From contig JAMPIT010000059.1 of assembly GCA_026261815.1 (NCBI GenBank), positions 17,780,001-17,844,000 on the forward strand: a stretch of DNA of 64,000 nt, read 5' to 3'. The first letter of the stretch is position 1, and each line of letters starts with the position of its first letter. A model generated the notes under the pieces. It was not told the origin of the DNA. It did no database searches and worked only from the letters and a program-made list of their open reading frames with translations. Origin of the DNA: Monarcha castaneiventris obscurior (Eukaryota; Chordata; Aves; Passeriformes; Monarchidae). Below are positions 23,668 through 35,100 of the stretch, in pieces. The translations under genes were made by a program, and so were the position numbers.

Positions 23668-25229
23668 CATAGAATCATAGAATGACTTGGTTTGAAAGGA
23701 ACCCTTAAGATCATCTAGTTCCAACCCCACTGCCATGGGCAGGGACAGCTTCCACTGGACCAGGTTGTTCAAAGCCCACTCCAGCCTGGCCTTGAATACT
23801 TTCAGGGATGGGCCATCCAAAACTCTGGGCAACCTGTTCCAGGGCCTCACCACCTCCACAGTAAAGAATGCCTTCCTAATATCTAGTCTAAACAAACTTT
23901 CTTTCAATTTAAAGCCATCACCCCTTGTCCTATCACTACATGCCCTTGCAAAAAGTCCCTATCCAGCCTTTTTGGAGACTCCCTCTAGGTACTGGCAAGC
24001 TGTTATAAGGTATCCCCAGACTTCTTGTCTCTAGTCTGGTAAATCCAAGCTCTCAGTCTGTCTTCATGGGAGAAGCCATCTTTTTGTCCCTCCTCTGGAC
24101 TCGCTCCAGCAGATCCACATCCTTCCTAAGCTGTGAGCCCCAGAGCTGGATGCAGGACTCTAGGTGGTCTCTCACAAGAGTGGTATAGAGGGGGAGAATC
24201 ACTTCTCTCAATGTGCTGGCCACACTGTTCACGATGCAGCCCAAGATATGGTTTACTTTCTTGGCTGTGAGTGCACTTGGCTTCTTGTCCACCAACACCC
24301 CTAAGTCCTTCTCCACAAGGCTGCTCTCAATCCCTTCATCTCCGAGCCTGTACTTCTGTTTGGGATTGCCCCAATGCAGGCACAGGACCTTGCACTTGCC
24401 CCTGTTGAACTGCAATGGGTTCACAAAGCCCCACCTCGTGAGCCTGACAAGGTCCCTCTGGATGGCATACTTTCCCTCCAGCATGTCGACTGCACCACAC
24501 AGCTCGGTGTTGGCAAACTTGACGAGGGCACACTGTCTGTGACAAAGATGTTAACCAGTGCTGGTCCCAAAACTGACCCCTGAGGAACACCACTCATCAG
24601 TGGTCTCCACTTGGACATGGAGCCATTTACCACAGCTCATTGAGTGCAAACATCCAGACAGTTCCTTAATCACCAAGTAAGCAACCCATCAAATCCATGT
24701 CTGTAGAGTTTAGAGAAAAGGATGTCATGCAGAACAATATAAAATACTTTGTATATGTTCTGGTAGATAACATCAGTTGCTCGTCCCTCATTCATGATTG
24801 CTGTAACATCGTCATAGGTGGACTAGAAATTTTTCAGGCACAATTTGCTCTCAGGGAAGCCATGATAGCTGTCACCAATCATCTTATTTTCCATGTGTCC
24901 TAGCATAGTTTCCAGGAGGATCTGCTCCATGATCTTGTTGAGCACCAAGGTTTACAGGCCTGTAGTTCCCTGGGTCTTCCCTATTTCCCTTTTTAAAAAC
25001 AGGGATTATAGTTCCCCTTTTCCCGTCACTGGGAACTTCCCTAGACTGCCATGTCTTCTCAAATTTGGTGGATAGTGTCATAGTCATTTCCTTATCCAGC
25101 TCCCTAAGGACCCTTGGATGTATCTCATTAGGTTCCATGGACTTGTGTGCCTTCATGTTCCTGAGATAGTTTTGTACGTGATCTCCCACTACAGTGGATG
25201 ATTCTTCATTTTCTCACTCTCTCTTTTTC
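23668..25229 (-). mobile_element. CR1 LINE, 1.56 kb, most of RT domain and tail
   Basis: The longest CR1 in the window, on the minus strand, with its tail (CATAGAATCATAGAATG on the plus strand) at 23668. Minus-strand translation gives reverse-transcriptase landmarks in broken frames: a GTIIPVFKKG...NYRPV block around 24950-25015, [11 protein letters not shown] around 24565-24594, then HILGCIV, LRKDVDLLERVQRR (24053-24484) and the C-terminal RPWNRLP region (23662-23907). At the catalytic FADD motif, near 24505-24515, three bases are lost and both aspartates are gone, so the copy is inactive. It is 5'-truncated near 25229 and sits inside an older ERVL LTR. Confidence 0.93.
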
Positions 25230-25259
25230 ATTACAATTATCAATACTTTTATAAGGTGG

Positions 25260-25260
<1 letters not shown>

Positions 25261-25291
<31 letters not shown>

Positions 25292-25317
25292 GTAGTAGTA
25301 GTAGTAGTAGTAGTAGT
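25261..25317. repeat. (ACT)10(AGT)9 palindromic trinucleotide repeat
   Basis: Ten ACT units (25261-25290) are followed with no spacer by nine AGT units (25291-25317). Because AGT is the reverse complement of ACT, 25264-25317 is a perfect 54-base palindrome with 27-base arms and no loop, centred on ACTAGT. It lies between the CR1 5' end and the U5 part of the split LTR, where related LTRs often carry an ATT-type microsatellite. Confidence 0.97.
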
Positions 25318-25478
25318 TTCATATCTATTTTGTCAGTTATTAAACTGTTTTCATCTCAACCAATGAAGTTTACTTTTTTTTTCTTTCTCTAATTCTCCTC
25401 CCCACCAGGGGGCAGGAGGGAGTGGAGTGAGTGACAGACTGTGTGGTCCAGAGTTGCATGTTAGGGTAAACCATGGCA
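25318..25478 (+). mobile_element. ERVL-type LTR, 3' part (beyond CR1)
   Basis: Continuation of the LTR broken at 23667. Landmarks are CAGTTATTAAACTGTTTTCA (an ATTAAA poly(A) signal), TCTCAACCAATGAAGTTTAC, a CTAATTCTCCTCCCCACCAG block, GGGAGTGGAGTGAGTGACAG and the terminal AGGGTAAACCATGGCA. These match the R/U5 end of the same LTR family. No clear 5-bp target-site duplication is visible between 23289-23293 and the bases after 25478. Confidence 0.82.
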
Positions 25479-26001
25479 ACTATCAAACTTCATAACATAT
25501 TTTTCTTAATTGTTTTAAAATTTCAAGTGATGGAGATATTATAATCTTTCAAGGCAATTCATTAAAGTGTATTTACCATTAGTCCTTTTTTTTCCCGGCT
25601 GATTAGGACATTAACCTACATTATTCCCTTTCAAATCCATTATTCTCATTCTATTGACAGTGCACATGGAGAACAGATTATACCCTTTCGCTTTACAGCT
25701 GTCTTTTATGTATTTAAAGATTTAACATTTCCCTTCTAACTTCTCCTCCAGATAGACTACATCGGTTCTCATTCGGAATGTTTGATCAATCCGATTGTTT
25801 TTCTTCAAACTTCTTACAATTCATCTGCATATTTCAGGTATTTATGGCCTGACCTTTTACCACAGTCACATGAGTAGAAATCCATACAGACATGATTTTC
25901 TCTATGGAAATGTGTTTCTATTGCAAGAAAAAACATCATTGTAATTTTTTCAGAAGTATGAATTAAGCAGTTTGGTTCATACCTCCTGTCAGAGACAGAA
26001 A
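25479..26001. other. Gene-free unique DNA
   Basis: I see no gene or repeat in this interval between two LTRs. Confidence 0.5.
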
Positions 26002-26159
26002 TGTTATGGTTTAAGGCTTAAACATTTTTATGAAGGACTTTTGCTTATAATGACAAAGTTGTATAGTAAAAACTACATGGAAGACCACTGCATCCTGAAT
26101 GGGGCCCCTGGGCTGAGGCCCAGAACTGTGAGTTAAACCACCTAAGGCTATTTGAGATT

Positions 26160-26181
26160 AAAAAAAAAAAAAAAAAAAAAA
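26160..26181. repeat. Poly(A) run of 22
   Basis: Uninterrupted A22 within the LTR. There is no hallmark of a processed pseudogene around it, so it is probably slippage expansion of a short A run in the LTR. Confidence 0.85.
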
Positions 26182-26828
26182 GAATTGATACTATTATTTT
26201 AATCATCTCAGGTCTGAGAAGTAATTATAAGGCTGGGAGGACACTTCCACAGGAGGATTAAGCCCAGCAGCTTTGGGGTGGAAGGCACAGTTCCAGGCTT
26301 ATCTGCTGCCAGGCTTGCACAGAACGCCCCACCCCGACCAAAGCAGGGAGGAGGAGGAGGGTCTTGGGTGTGTGGCGCACCCTCTGGTCAGAGGCAGTGA
26401 ACACCCATCCTCCCTTATGCAAACTGGCTCAGCTGTGGAATCACCCTCCCACCCTGTCCCACAGGACATTCATGTGAAGGGGCTGCAGAGGAGGTGTCAC
26501 AATCCATCAAAGGCCCCTGAAGTGCCCCCAGACTCCTTCCTGAAGCCTTGCACCAGATCACTGCACATGATGCAAAATGATGCAACTGATCCAGTCTTGC
26601 AAGAGATGGTGTCAAACTTGTCCTCCCCAGGAGAGGCACCTGAGCATTTCCACCTGGCCCAAATGTACATTAATCCTTTGGATTCTATACTTTTCTGTAG
26701 GGATCCCTCCCCACCAAGAAGATCAGATGGAGGAGACCGGCAAGACATTTTTGGGACCCACAGAGTAGTGATGTTTTTTCTTAATATGTCTTTGTCACTC
26801 CTCCTGCCTGTCTGCCCCCCGCCCTTAC

Positions 26829-26877
26829 TATTTCTTTCTTTCTCTTTCTTTCTCTCTCTTTCTCTTTTTCTTTTTTA
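26829..26877. repeat. CT-rich polypyrimidine tract
   Basis: TTTCTTTCTTTCTC-type pyrimidine run just upstream of the LTR poly(A) signal. The related LTR fragment at 3.3-3.9 kb has a T-rich stretch at the corresponding place. Confidence 0.8.
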
Positions 26878-27309
26878 CTGTAAATAAAATATATAAATTT
26901 TTTGGTATCAACATTTAACCTCGTTTGGTTTTAATCACATTTTGGGGAATATTTTGAACCTTTGAATATTCGTAATCCACAGAGAGCTCACTTGCTCCTC
27001 AGTGATAACAGCTCCTTAGTTCTTGATTTCTGTTTTTTTTCCACCTCATTTCCCAGTTCTGGAGTTTTCCACATTCACAGTGAGTGCCTCTTCTTCTCCT
27101 TAGAAAAAGACAATGCAAAGTTAGTTGAAGCTTCTGGATGAAAGGTAGATTCTTGTAATACATCACTGAATGAGGAAGTAAAAGTACAACAGTAAGTGGC
27201 AGAAAGAAAGATGGGTATAAAAAATATCAGGGATATGAATTTGTTTTCCTTTGTTGCCAGGATCATGATGGAGCCTGGAGCTGACTTCCTCCCTGTGAAG
27301 CACCAATTT

Positions 27310-27489
27310 CATGTTCATCCCTTAATCAGGGATGCCTCACCGTTACTGGAGGCAGAGTAAATTAGATACAGGTGGAAGGTCTTCACTATAACATGTAAAC
27401 CTGGTCTAGTGGAAGTTTCCCTGTCCATGGCAGGGGAGCTGGAACTAGATCTCTTCCAACCTTAACCACTCTATGATTCTTTGATTCTA
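27310..27489 (+). mobile_element. CR1 LINE tail fragment
   Basis: Plus-strand CR1 3' end: AACCTGGTCTAGTGGAAG, TTTCCCTGTCCATGGCAGGG, GAGCTGGAACTAGATCTC, CTTCCAACCTTAACC, then the tail CTCTATGATTCTTTGATTCT. The first part (27310-27390) is weakly matched to ORF2. It is 5'-truncated and non-coding. Confidence 0.88.
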
Positions 27490-27999
27490 CTTTGATTTCA
27501 GTTGTAAACCTCACTGCTGTTTAACTTACCTATCCATCAGGTTCTCACCTGTATGATTTTTATGAAGCCCTTCATTCTCATCTCAGCTCTTCACCTGTCT
27601 GCTTGGTTCTCCTTGGTCATGCCACTGATAACTGCCTAAACTACTTTGGTGGGGAAATCAATAGTGTAAATCAGCATATCCAACTCTTTCATAAATGAAA
27701 ACAGCTGTTCATTCCTTCCTCCCCACTCCTACATCAAGTAGATCCCAAATTAATTTTGCAGTGTTTATTTGTTTAGTTGGGTTTACTCCTGGTGAGTTTA
27801 CCCCTGGAGAGGCGTCTAGAGGGTAATCATGGTTTTGCTGTAGTAACTGTATTCTCTATGCCAGTTTGTGTAACTTAGCTAGAAAAGCTTAGAAACATGC
27901 CAAAGTGCTTCATCTGCTAACTAGACAAACTGAATAGCTGCTGATAAAGCTGTATTTGGTAACTTATTTAATTTTAAAGCAAGCCATCTAACAGGATTT

Positions 28000-28180
28000 A
28001 CATATTCCCCTTCTGGTAGCTGAGATAATCTGACTTCTGAGTGAGGGTGAGAAGCTTATGCATATGAATAAGAAACATTTGTTTATTTAAAGAGTGATTG
28101 ACAGAGGGTCAAATGATAGATCTGATGTGATTTAGATCATCTGTTGTTTTCCAACATCATCCAAAGAGACCTCTTAGATT
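28000..28180. other. Candidate conserved regulatory segment
   Basis: Unique sequence with a TGATTGACAG decamer (28095-28104), the classical PBX-MEIS/PREP composite site, and TTATGCATATGAATAA (about 28057-28072), which holds an octamer-like ATGCATAT. There is no transposon similarity. Motif presence is seen; enhancer function is only inferred. Confidence 0.25.
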
Positions 28181-29888
28181 GTCCCTAGGTCTGCAATACT
28201 AAAGCTGTAAGGACCCCAGATTTAATAACAAAAAGATTGCAACAGCATGAAATAGTAACACTTCCTTGCATTTTTAGAAGCACAGAAACATTTAATAATT
28301 CTTATGACTACTTTTCACAGAACTTTTCTTACTTAAGTTGGGAAGGGATGTGCCTATGTGTGCATGTGTAGACAGCATAGATATACAAACATCCTACAGA
28401 AAGCTTTTGGTTTAATATCATGAAGAGGAAAAGAGTATGGGAGCTTTTACAACGACCAGCAGTTTTGCAGCCTCAATATTTTTTTCTTTCAGGTCACTCA
28501 GAAAGATCCCCATAGCTGGCTCAAGACCTCTTTTGGAAACACAGAAGAGAATTAAATTTTGCAGGTCTGTGGGCGAGAATCTGAGAATGGCTGGAGCAGG
28601 AACACAAAACCACAGGGAAGCTGTGGTGAGCTCAGCTGCTTGCTCCTGCTCCTGCTGCCTGGCAGATGGGAAAATGTGAGGAACAACAGCTCCTGCACCA
28701 GCAGTTGCCACTGTTGCCTGCCCACTTTCCAGAACTCTGGCATAGATAAATCTTGTATTGGGGTCATGGGCATCATTCATATATCCATTTTGCCTGTGCC
28801 AATGGCCACTTTTTTCTTACACATTTGTGCTACGTTATCTGTTTTCTGCACAGAATTCTAATGCTGACATGTGCATGCTCTTAAAAAGAACCACATATGG
28901 ATCATGGTACCATGATATACAGTAACAGTTGTGTTCTTTAGAATTTTTAATACCAGATTTTTAATGCAAATTGTTATTAACCCTAATATCTTTCTATTAG
29001 TCTTTTCCGTTTGTATCAGCTCTGTATTCTGCTTCTGAAGCTGAATGAAAAAAAAATGAACAAAAGATTTTAGTTCCATTTGTTCCCTGAAAAAAATCTA
29101 GAATGGATAAATGACACTTTGTCTTTTGTTTCAGCAAGCTGCTAATTTAAATATTGTCCTTCTCTACCAAGACCTGTTCAAGTTTACAAGCACTGAATAT
29201 TTCTGTGCACTGAGGGTGTGTTCTTGAGGAAGTTCTGATTAGAATTTGACTTTCTTCCACAAAATGAAGAATTTCTTATACTTGTATTTTAGATCCTTTT
29301 TAGTCATGTTTTTCCTTTACCATTTGCTCAAATCCCTTGTAGCAGCTGTCATGTCCATTGCATTCTAGAGCATATAGTCAGTGCATATGGTACTGCTGAT
29401 ATTAAACAGTCCCAAAGACTTTTCTGATATATATGTACATTTCCACAATACTTAGAGTTGTTATCTCTTTTAGTACTCTTTGGAATCTTCCCACTGAGTT
29501 TCATCCATTACTCATAGCTTTGCTATCTTCTCAGACCATGTTTAGCTGAGCCTGGAACCATATTTGAATATGGCTTTTCTCTAGGAAGAATCTGTTCTTC
29601 CTTGAATCTGATTTTCATTAATAATGTTTCAAAACTGTCACCAGGACGTTTGTTTGATCAAAACCCCAGCACTTTCTGCATTCTGGTTCTTAATTGCATG
29701 TATTATTAGAAAGCTATTTTGTATTAATAGATTGCTTTTTCTACTTGCAGGAAAGAGGAACACCTCTTGTTTTCAAAGATTTTTCAAAAACTCTGGTTAA
29801 CTGTTTCTTAACCCATTGCTGTCAGTTTAACATCCATTGTTTACTGCACAATCACTTCCTTTTTTAAGTAACTGTACATATGTCTACA

Positions 29889-29935
29889 CATATATACATA
29901 TGTAGATAGGTATTACATATATATATATGTATATG
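29889..29935. repeat. TA/CA-rich simple tract
   Basis: Interrupted ACATATATAC and ATATATATAT units. Low-complexity DNA. Confidence 0.75.
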
Positions 29936-32900
29936 ATTTACCTTGTGGATAGAAAAAAAAAATATATACTCCCCATCATGCCTATCTAAGACTGATTCAC
30001 TTTTTCAAATCTTTAAAGCCAGGAATGACATTCAAATTATTATTGCATTATTCAAACAAAAACATATTTATCCCACATTTTAATCAACTACAGCTAGTAA
30101 TAAAAGAATTTAAAATCTGTATTGGTTTTCAAAATACTACTCAGTAAAAACAACATAGGAGTCACAATAGAATGTCAGTAACTTTGAAACTATGCAGTCT
30201 CATCCAGCAGTACTGGGTGATCAGTTTATTTCTGAATGTTTATCTTCATGAGAAACTATTTATTTAAGAATGCTGGACAATCAGTTAGTGGACATTTGAG
30301 TGTACTGGAAAGAAGAACGTGAAAGAGTTTGAGACAGGCAACAGAAAAATGAAAGTATATTTCAAAATATATTTTACATGTATCAGAGAAACTAATTGGA
30401 GAATGCAAAAACATTATCTGAGGCTTACATGTCTCTAAATTTTACTGTTTCTTTTCCTCTTTTTGTTTTCCAATAGCTTTTTGCTTCCAACTTTGTACTG
30501 TTCCCCGACCCAAGCAACTGTATCCTGTATTTGTTTTGCTAGGGATTAATGGTATTAGTATTCTCCATCTGGGAGAGGTCTTCATTTTCTGTCATTCACT
30601 TGAGTCCATCATTTCTTCTGTGTTCTGTGACCTCATTATAAACCATAACTAGCTACTACATCTTTATGCTATGGCTAGAAAAGTAGCATTTTGTTCTTTA
30701 TTGATTTTGTTCTTTATTTCCTTTATTCAGTATAGACAATGTATCAATGTCATAATCATTGTTTGGAGACATATGGTAAAATAAAAGCTAATAAAGATTT
30801 TGCCCATAATTTTCTAGGAGGAAAAAGCTTCAATCTTTTTGGCATTTGTACATTTGCCTCTCTTGTTGCATGCAGATCAGTTTTTAGTTACTTAAGGATT
30901 CAGAGGTAGAACTCCAACATCAAAGTGCAGTAAGCCTGAAGTATGAGCAGAACGACTCAAAATTTTTTGCAGAACAAAATATTAATTTATCATTAAATGC
31001 ATATAATATTTCCAAGATGAAATGAAATCAGGAAAACTAGAGGATGAATCACTAGTTATCCAGAACTTTAAAGTGTGGAAAAAACATTTTGCAATCCAAA
31101 TGACTACTGTTAAACTGAAAAGAAGTTAGAGTAATTTTATAACAAAAAAGAGGAAGAATTAACTCCTGAACCGTGTTAAAAGAAATCCCCAAACAACTAA
31201 GAATAGATCAAACAAATAAAAAATACCTCAAAGCTGAGTATCTGGGATATGCACTTTCTATGTTTTTTCCTTTTCCTTGTTCTGATGCACAGGCAATTTA
31301 TTCTGCCTCTCTCAGTATAAATAATGATTTCTAATGTATTACTTTCAGCAGAGGACATTTCATCTGAAAAGCCAGGTCCAAATAAGGAAACAACAGAAAC
31401 AGAAGCTGCAATTTCTTTAATTTAACTTTTTTTGTGTTCTCCTTGTGCAAAATTATGTTATTTTTCTTAAGGGGAACAAGATTAAACTCCATTGTAAGCA
31501 AGAAAAGAAATTGTTTGACTCCCTAGAGAAGACACTTAAAATTTCGTTTCTACAGTCTAAGATTAGAAATATGTTTAGTCTTTTAAAAGTGTCTATGGGA
31601 TTAAATGGAAAGATGATCCAAATATCTTGCATTGAAATTCTAAATCATTCAAGTTTCAAGTGATATAAGAATTTTCTTACCTTTCCCTGAAAGCTTAATA
31701 AAAGGTTATAGTTGAAGTAAACTGCTACTAACCTAAAACAAAACCAAAAATACGATTTTCCTGTAAGCAACTGTAAATTTATCAACAACTATTTGAAAAT
31801 ATTGCCCAAGAATTTGGCTGTATTTCCTGCTTTACTTTTCTGAAGATTAAATATTCACATACAGAAATGTAATTTTAATACTGAGATAATTTATCCAGAG
31901 AAGAGATCAACATTTTGAGTATTTTCTTCCAATGAATTCTTCACCCTTTTGAAGCCAATATTTTCCATCATCTGAGGGGAAAAAAAATAGAGAGGATCAC
32001 CTACTGCAGCTTTCTAAGCTTCCAAAGGTCCACAGTTCTGAGTGGTCAGCAGGCCACTTCAACCTTGTTCCACAGTTGGTCTCTGACTGTGTAAGTCCAG
32101 CATTTGCCAAATATGCAGTGTGTTCCTGAGCAGCACTCCCACTACATTCCAAATCCTATAGTGCTCTTTATCATTAATACATAAAATGATACAATTTTGT
32201 CCAGTTAAGTAAAATTCTTTGTAACCATTATAGTGCTTTAGGCTCAACTGGGTCTGCTCACCAGCTGTATGAATAAAAGAACTTAAACGTTTTGCCAGAT
32301 TACAGCACAAACAGTGATATGGACTATCTTTGACAACGAAAGCAATGACAAATTTCCTGGGACCAGCTTGCAACTTCTATGACATGCTAGTGACAAAATA
32401 CATAAATCACAGGATCTATTTAATGGCAGTGGTGGAAACCATGCAGATGAGAGCTTTCCTTTAAAAAAGACACCCAGAAAACTATCCAAAAAACCCCAAA
32501 CCAAAAACTATAGTGCTAATGATAAGGTGATGTATGTCTGACAAATTGCAGACATGTAGAACACACTGTAACAAAAACCACCATCAACATGAGTGTTCAA
32601 AACACTTTTTGCAAATCCTTTCCCATTTAATTCTCAAAAATAATAAGCACACAAATACCCTGAAAATAGAAGTAAGTGTGATTCACCAAAGAGAATTAAT
32701 TGAGGATCATCAGCGGAGCAAGATTCTTCTTTGGGGGACCATCTGCTGGGCAGGCATGGGTGCAGCACATAATATTCAGGATTTAATTTATTATGTGATT
32801 GTAATAACTTTAAACTGTGTTCAGCAACCATAGTCAACTTTTTTTTTTTACACAAATAAAACCTTTGACCAGTGTTTTTCTTATCAAGCAATTTGTAGGT

Positions 32901-35045
32901 ATAAAGCTACTAGATAAAGGAACTACTTCAGTTCTTGTTGTTTATTCAGTTACTTTTATGCTCTTCATTTTGACATCAGTTAGAAGTAGTGAAAGCAGCA
33001 TGTCACAGTTTAGATGACAGTTAGCAGTGGTAAAACAGTTAAGCTGCCTCAAGCTGACTCTTTTGAGATACAGGCTGTCCTTGATGTTCATGTCTAGTGG
33101 CTTGCTACCACTGAAAAAGCTGATGGATGATATGTGGTAGCTGGCATCACAAAGCATTGAATTATTTTCCCTTGCAGTGGCTGACTCTGAAGAGTTTTAT
33201 ACTCTTGAAGTGCTACATTGAAGTGAAGGGAAACATTATCAATCATTAAAAATGCCTTGCATTTCAAGATACTTACAGAGTGAAAAAACACTGGGATTGA
33301 TCAAATAATTCATAGTCAAACAACCAGTAAAAAAAATCTAGTGGGTTTTTTTTTTTTTCTTCCTAGTGATTTGTCCATAAAAAGGCTGCACATTCTCTGA
33401 ATGTGTATGTGAGTATCATGGATAAATATTTGCTCAAATCTGTCTGGCATATAAGTCACACTATTTTGCAAGTGTTCAGTGCTAAATTAAAATTATGCTA
33501 GTATTTCAGTAAATGATCACATGCCAGGTTCTTTTTCTGCACTGCAGCTGGAGGAATGTGTTACTTTAAAGGGAATGTGAAACTTGGAGATATTGAGATT
33601 TTCAGTCACTACTTCCTAAGTAATTTATTATTTCTTTTGTAATATTTGCTGCTGAGATTTCTATCTCAGAATTTGAGATAATTTAGGGTTTTTTTGGAAA
33701 AAAAAAGAAACTAAACAAGAAACATGAAAGCAGAGATTTTTGAAGTTTTGAAAGAGGAATTACAACACTCATAATAATTAAAGTTTAAAGATTAATCTCT
33801 TCCATTCTGAAGAACACTTGTATTTGAAAATTGGAGATTGTTTTATCTGAGCAGATAGAAACATAGAGTTAAAAAAGTCTAGGACTTTTTCAGAAGCACA
33901 AGATCCTTCTTTTTACCACTGCACTTGATGTTGTGTGAAAAAGCTCTTTGAAACACTTGAACTGTTGAATAGAAGTCTAAGTTGGCCACTTCTTAGTTAA
34001 AGAAAATGGGCCACAACTGAAATATACCATCAAATCCAGTTGTGATTTGTCTTTTTCCAAGACTGATATTATGTTTGTAATACGATGTTACACTGGCTAG
34101 CTACATTCATTTGATCTAAGGAAAGAAGATGAGAGAATGACCTAGATCTGTGGATTGATACAATGGGCAAAACATTTTTCAATAGCAGTAGGGCCCAATG
34201 TACAGAATCAGAAGCTTTAAGTCCATTGAACTACAGCATCATGTCTGAATATGTTCATATGTCTCTTTCTAGTCCCTTGAGAAAAACAAAAATTGGCTTA
34301 AGTGGGCCAAACTTAAACCAGTAGCAGTTCTATTAATGTTTCAAACTAGGGATCACTAATTTAATCAGGGAGATCCATGTAGTTCCAGTCCCACCTCAAT
34401 ATGTGCTTGATATGGATGCTGTACTGAAGTCAAGTTAGTAGTGAGACTTGGCCTAACCACTTAGTCTGAGCACCAGCTATTACATTTTCTTGATGGTTGA
34501 ATCAAATCATTATCACCAGATTGGTGGAGAGACAGGGACAATTTAAGCTTTTAACAGCTACAATGTGCAGTCTTTGTTACATGTTCTTGGAAGGGTAACA
34601 AGGACAACCTAATATATGTCAGGGCTGGATGCAGTTGGTGTGGCACCTGAGAAGCCTCAGGCCTGCTATCCGTGCAAGTTGATTACCACATACACGTGGC
34701 CAGTTTGGTTGCAATTTTATTCTTTCTGTAGTTTGAAGATCACACAAGGCAATGCTTTAATGCAGGTATGGACTGCATTTTCAAATGAATTCATTCATCT
34801 TCACATCCTACTTTGGAGAAAGTTTTCAGTGTTCATGGAAAAAGAGTGGTTGGAGCAGAGCAAGGCCAGAAAAGATACCATGGAGTATTAGAAGTATAAA
34901 CTGTTCCTCTAGTTATTTCAGGAACGCAGTCTTATGAATCAATTGCCACAAGCTGAGAATCCCATAAAATTAATACTATAAAAATAAAAATAAACACTTC
35001 TTTATCCTGTCTTATAGTCTTCAGACATTTCTTTTTTGCCACTTT

Positions 35046-35100
35046 TGGAGACAGAGAGCTGGACTAGATAGACATTTAGTGTAACTCCAACTAGATGATC
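35046..35100 (+). mobile_element. Possible ancient CR1/L3-like tail
   Basis: GAGAGCTGGACTAGATAGAC followed by CTAGATGATCTT resembles the CTGGACTAGATGGACC core of old sauropsid CR1 3' UTRs. The match covers only about 50 bases, so it is tentative. Confidence 0.3.

Larger units (their letters stand above)
26002..26960 (+). mobile_element. ERVL-type solo LTR, GC-rich copy
   Basis: Starts TGTTATGGTTTAAGG and shares many landmarks with the fragment at 3290-3860 (CAATCCATCAAAGG, GTGCCCCCAGAC, the TTAATCCTTTGG block, and an end reading TTTAATCACATTTTGGGGA). It includes an A22 run (26160-26181), a pyrimidine-rich tract (26829-26877) and AATAAA at about 26884-26889, consistent with R/U5. A 204-codon open frame at 26273-26887 crosses the U3 part. 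I regard it as chance in GC-rich LTR DNA: its peptide shows no retroviral motif and ends in the CT-rich tract. The limits are approximate. Confidence 0.65.

Noticed and set aside
24213..24583. Plus-strand frames of 109 and 69 codons
   Set aside because: They are antisense shadows of the minus-strand CR1 ORF2.
26160..26181. A22 run as the tail of a processed pseudogene or SINE
   Set aside because: The sequence continues on both sides as LTR-like DNA, and no target-site duplication or gene-derived sequence lies upstream.
26273..26887. 204-codon frame, the longest in the window
   Set aside because: It lies across the U3 part of an LTR, shows no retroviral or other motif, and ends in a CT-rich tract. 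GC-rich LTR DNA has fewer stops, so its length is not evidence of a gene.
28418..28780. 120-codon minus frame with overlapping plus-strand frames
   Set aside because: Open on several frames of both strands because of local composition; no motif recognised. I could not exclude a relic, but cannot support a gene.
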